Positions 62,176 through 64,000 of a stretch of DNA of 64,000 nt are shown here, piece by piece. The translations under genes were made by a program, and so were the position numbers. Below the pieces are notes generated by a model. That model did not search any database. It was not told where the DNA came from and worked only from the letters and a program-made list of their open reading frames with translations. The DNA is from Mycobacterium sp. (lineage in GTDB: Bacteria; Actinomycetota; Actinomycetes; Mycobacteriales; Mycobacteriaceae). The stretch's first letter is position 1. Each line of letters begins with the position of its first letter. The DNA lies in contig NZ_PKEK01000040.1 in assembly GCF_002863225.1 (NCBI RefSeq), positions 62,001 to 126,000 on the forward strand, given 5' to 3'.

Positions 62176-64000
62176 TCAGTCGAAGCTGCTGGGGTCGGCA
62201 ACCGGGATGAGCAGATGCGACGGCGTCGCGCCGCCTTGGTGCAGTCGGTAGGTGCCTCCCGCCAGAGCGCGGCGCGCGGGCACGGTCGGCACGAGGTGCG
62301 GAAAGTCGAAGGTGGTGACGGTCAGCCGCAACCGGTGGCCGGAGTCGAGCATGGCTGCGGTCGGGAAGACCTCGATGTCGTATTGCGTGAGCTCCCCCGG
62401 CACGACCGGCTTGACCGCGGCGCGAGTGCTGGTGTGATGCGGCTTGAGGACGGTGCCGTCGGGCAGATACCACGTGCGCTCCGGGTCCAGTTTCCGATGC
62501 GAGCCCAGCAGCGCCCCCTGGGTCAGCGGTCGCGACGAGCCGTCCGGTGCGACGTCGTCGATGTGGGCCACCCACAACGATTCACTGGTGTCGGCGGTGG
62601 CGTGCAGCGTCAGGGTGATCGGCCCGGCGATCAGCGTCGGCGTCGCGAAGGCCTCGGTGGTGTAGGTCAGCGCACCGCGCTGCAACCGCCGGTTGTCCTG
62701 GTCGTAGCGGATGTTCTTTCCGCGCTGACTGCGGATGAAGCTGGTCATCCCGAGTGTCCACTGCTCCACGCTTCGACCGGCCACCGGGCCGCGGCCCACG
62801 TATTTCACTGTGGCCGTTGAGGTTTCCGCGGAACTGTCGGCGGTGAGGTGACCCCCCTCGGACAGGTAGAACCGGGTCGGGGTCGCTTGGTCCAACGGAT
62901 AGTTGCGGGCGTGGAACCAGCGCGCGCTACCGACGGGCTGAAAGGTGAAGGGATCCCCGGAGATCGCCGCATCGTCGTGGTCGTTCAACCAGTGATCGAA
63001 CCAGCGCAGCTGAATCGACTGAAGGTGCAGCCCACCGTAATTGGAGACGTGATACCAGGGGCCCATCAGCAGCCGCAGATTCTCCGAGACCGGCTGGCCG
63101 GGTTGCATCGGCTGCTCGTCCGGCTGGCCCGCGAAGGCGCGCTGCAGTGCGGCGTAATTCAGCGGAACACCGCGCTGGAAAGCGTCATGCCAACCGCCGA
63201 CCAAGAACACCGCCACGTTGTTGGCGACGATCTGCGGGAGCACCATGGCGGGGCGCAACGCCTCCCAGAATTTCTCGTCGAACGCTGTCTCTCCGCCCGC
63301 CACCGCGTCGGCGATCAGCGGGCGGAAGTAGCCGCGCTGTGCTCGCCCGCGCTGGCGAACCCCGGCAATGCCACCGGCGCGGGGCCGGGCGTGCTTGCCA
63401 CGATTGATCACCTCCAACGCCGGGTTGACGACATTCAGCAGGCGGTACACCCCGCCGTACGCCCGCACAGTGCGCAGGTGCGGTGCTCCGCCCATGGCGG
63501 CGGCGTCGCGGTAGAAATCACGTGCGGCCATCACCGGGAAGATCGCTTTGAGCGGCGAATCCGGACCGACAGCGGCTGCGGTGAACAGCTGATTGATCCC
63601 CAGGTAGGACACCCCGAACATGCCGACCCGTCCGTTGGCGTTGGGCAGCTTGGCGGCCCATTCGACCAGCTCTACCCCGTCCTGCGTCTGGCGCTCGCCG
63701 AACATCTGGAATGCACCCTCGGAGACACCGCACCCGCGGACGTCGACCATCACCTCGATGTAGCCCCGCTTGATCAAAAACGGGGTCGGGCCGCCGCCGA
63801 TCTGCGCGGCCGGCGGCGGAGCCTTCTTGCCGTACGGCGTCAACGACATCAGCACCGGGAAGGGTCCGGGCGCGGGCTCACCGGAGTCGCGGTCGGTGGG
63901 GTAATGAATGTCCACCCTCAGCTGCACACCGTCGCTCATCTTCACTGCGACGTTGTGGTGAATGCCCACGCCGTATTGCGCCGCTCTGGGTGTCCAGTCC
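62176..64000 (-). CDS. CocE/NonD-family hydrolase, 5' end cut by window edge
   Basis: The frame is open at the window edge: reading inward gives DWTPRAAQYGVGIHHNVAVK, the usual family opening (PRAxxYGVGV), so the GTG at 63969 is internal and the gene begins outside. The S15/CocE core shows LMSLTPYGKKAPPPAAQ, VDVRGCGVSEGAFQ, GMFGVSYLGINQLF (nucleophile Ser) and VAVFLVGGWHDAFQRG (Asp), with late GPWYHVSNYGG (His), then a jelly-roll C-terminal domain. Cocaine esterase-like enzymes cleave esters or X-Pro peptides; the substrate is unknown. At least 608 residues are visible. Confidence 0.82.
   Translation of the reverse strand, partial: DWTPRAAQYGVGIHHNVAVKMSDGVQLRVDIHYPTDRDSGEPAPGPFPVLMSLTPYGKKAPPPAAQIGGGPTPFLIKRGYIEVMVDVRGCGVSEGAFQMFGERQTQDGVELVEWAAKLPNANGRVGMFGVSYLGINQLFTAAAVGPDSPLKAIFPVMAARDFYRDAAAMGGAPHLRTVRAYGGVYRLLNVVNPALEVINRGKHARPRAGGIAGVRQRGRAQRGYFRPLIADAVAGGETAFDEKFWEALRPAMVLPQIVANNVAVFLVGGWHDAFQRGVPLNYAALQRAFAGQPDEQPMQPGQPVSENLRLLMGPWYHVSNYGGLHLQSIQLRWFDHWLNDHDDAAISGDPFTFQPVGSARWFHARNYPLDQATPTRFYLSEGGHLTADSSAETSTATVKYVGRGPVAGRSVEQWTLGMTSFIRSQRGKNIRYDQDNRRLQRGALTYTTEAFATPTLIAGPITLTLHATADTSESLWVAHIDDVAPDGSSRPLTQGALLGSHRKLDPERTWYLPDGTVLKPHHTSTRAAVKPVVPGELTQYDIEVFPTAAMLDSGHRLRLTVTTFDFPHLVPTVPARRALAGGTYRLHQGGATPSHLLIPVADPSSFD

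Overview
The window looks like chromosome from a Mycobacterium/Mycolicibacterium-type actinobacterium. It is GC-rich, with many GTG and TTG starts and ATGA/GTGA gene overlaps. It encodes an antigen 85 mycolyltransferase, a furA-katG pair, F420-type luciferase-like oxidoreductases, TIGR00027-type methyltransferases, CYP125 and CYP140 P450s, and a WS/DGAT acyltransferase. From memory of M. tuberculosis, furA-katG, the STAS protein, a Rv1906c-like exported protein, nanT, cinA, an MTH1187-type thiamine-binding protein, dtd, a methyltransferase, a Rv1894c-like flavoprotein, small Rv1893/Rv1891-like genes, fbpB, an SDR, an SRPBCC protein and cyp140 match the Rv1909c to Rv1880c stretch. Accessory genes are inserted between these core genes.

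Layout. 0-6.3 kb: FKBP lipoprotein (cut by the window edge), lytic transglycosylase lipoprotein, 4Fe-4S protein with a palindromic promoter, M42 peptidase, SRPBCC protein, FAD monooxygenase. 6.3-9.1 kb: furA-katG. 9.2-12.4 kb: a coupled RsbQ-like hydrolase, PAS-PP2C phosphatase and GT1 glycosyltransferase. 12.4-20.3 kb: DUF1906 protein, two methyltransferases, two GH16 secreted hydrolases flanking a hemophore-like protein, an acyltransferase-3 protein and Tpx. 20.3-27.5 kb: phosphotransferase, two LLM oxidoreductases, a 17-residue-repeat lipoprotein, SGNH hydrolase, a second acyltransferase, a nitronate monooxygenase remnant and a nitroreductase. 27.6-32.6 kb: STAS protein, exported protein, two overlapping hydrolases, FadE, HTH protein. 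32.8-40.1 kb: hydrolase, NanT-like MFS transporter, a three-gene membrane-protein operon overlapping a polytopic membrane gene, cinA, thiamine-binding protein, dtd. 40.1-49.3 kb: methyltransferase, LLM, a divergent SDR/flavoprotein pair with two KstR-type boxes, CYP125 with a third box, ADH, YceI, LLM. 49.3-54.2 kb: Hsp70-fold-like membrane protein, fbpB, a second HTH paralogue, frameshifted P450. 54.3-64 kb: SDR, CYP138-like P450, WS/DGAT, SRPBCC, SnoaL-like protein, CYP140, TesB thioesterase, dienelactone hydrolase, CocE/NonD hydrolase (cut by the window edge).

Themes. (1) Sterol/lipid oxidation: three KstR-type operators (TNNAACNNGTTNNA), two exact and one with a single mismatch, lie before an SDR, a Rv1894c-like flavoprotein and CYP125. 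(2) Stress and redox: FurA/KatG, Tpx, RsbQ/RsbP-like module, STAS protein. (3) Cell envelope: antigen 85, GH16 enzymes, lytic transglycosylase, acyltransferases. (4) Many genes appear leaderless, with a TANNNT-like -10 box six or seven bases before the start codon. In two cases that box is built on the stop codon of the preceding gene.

I found no tRNA, rRNA, CRISPR array, insertion sequence or prophage. All family assignments are by reading, without database searches.
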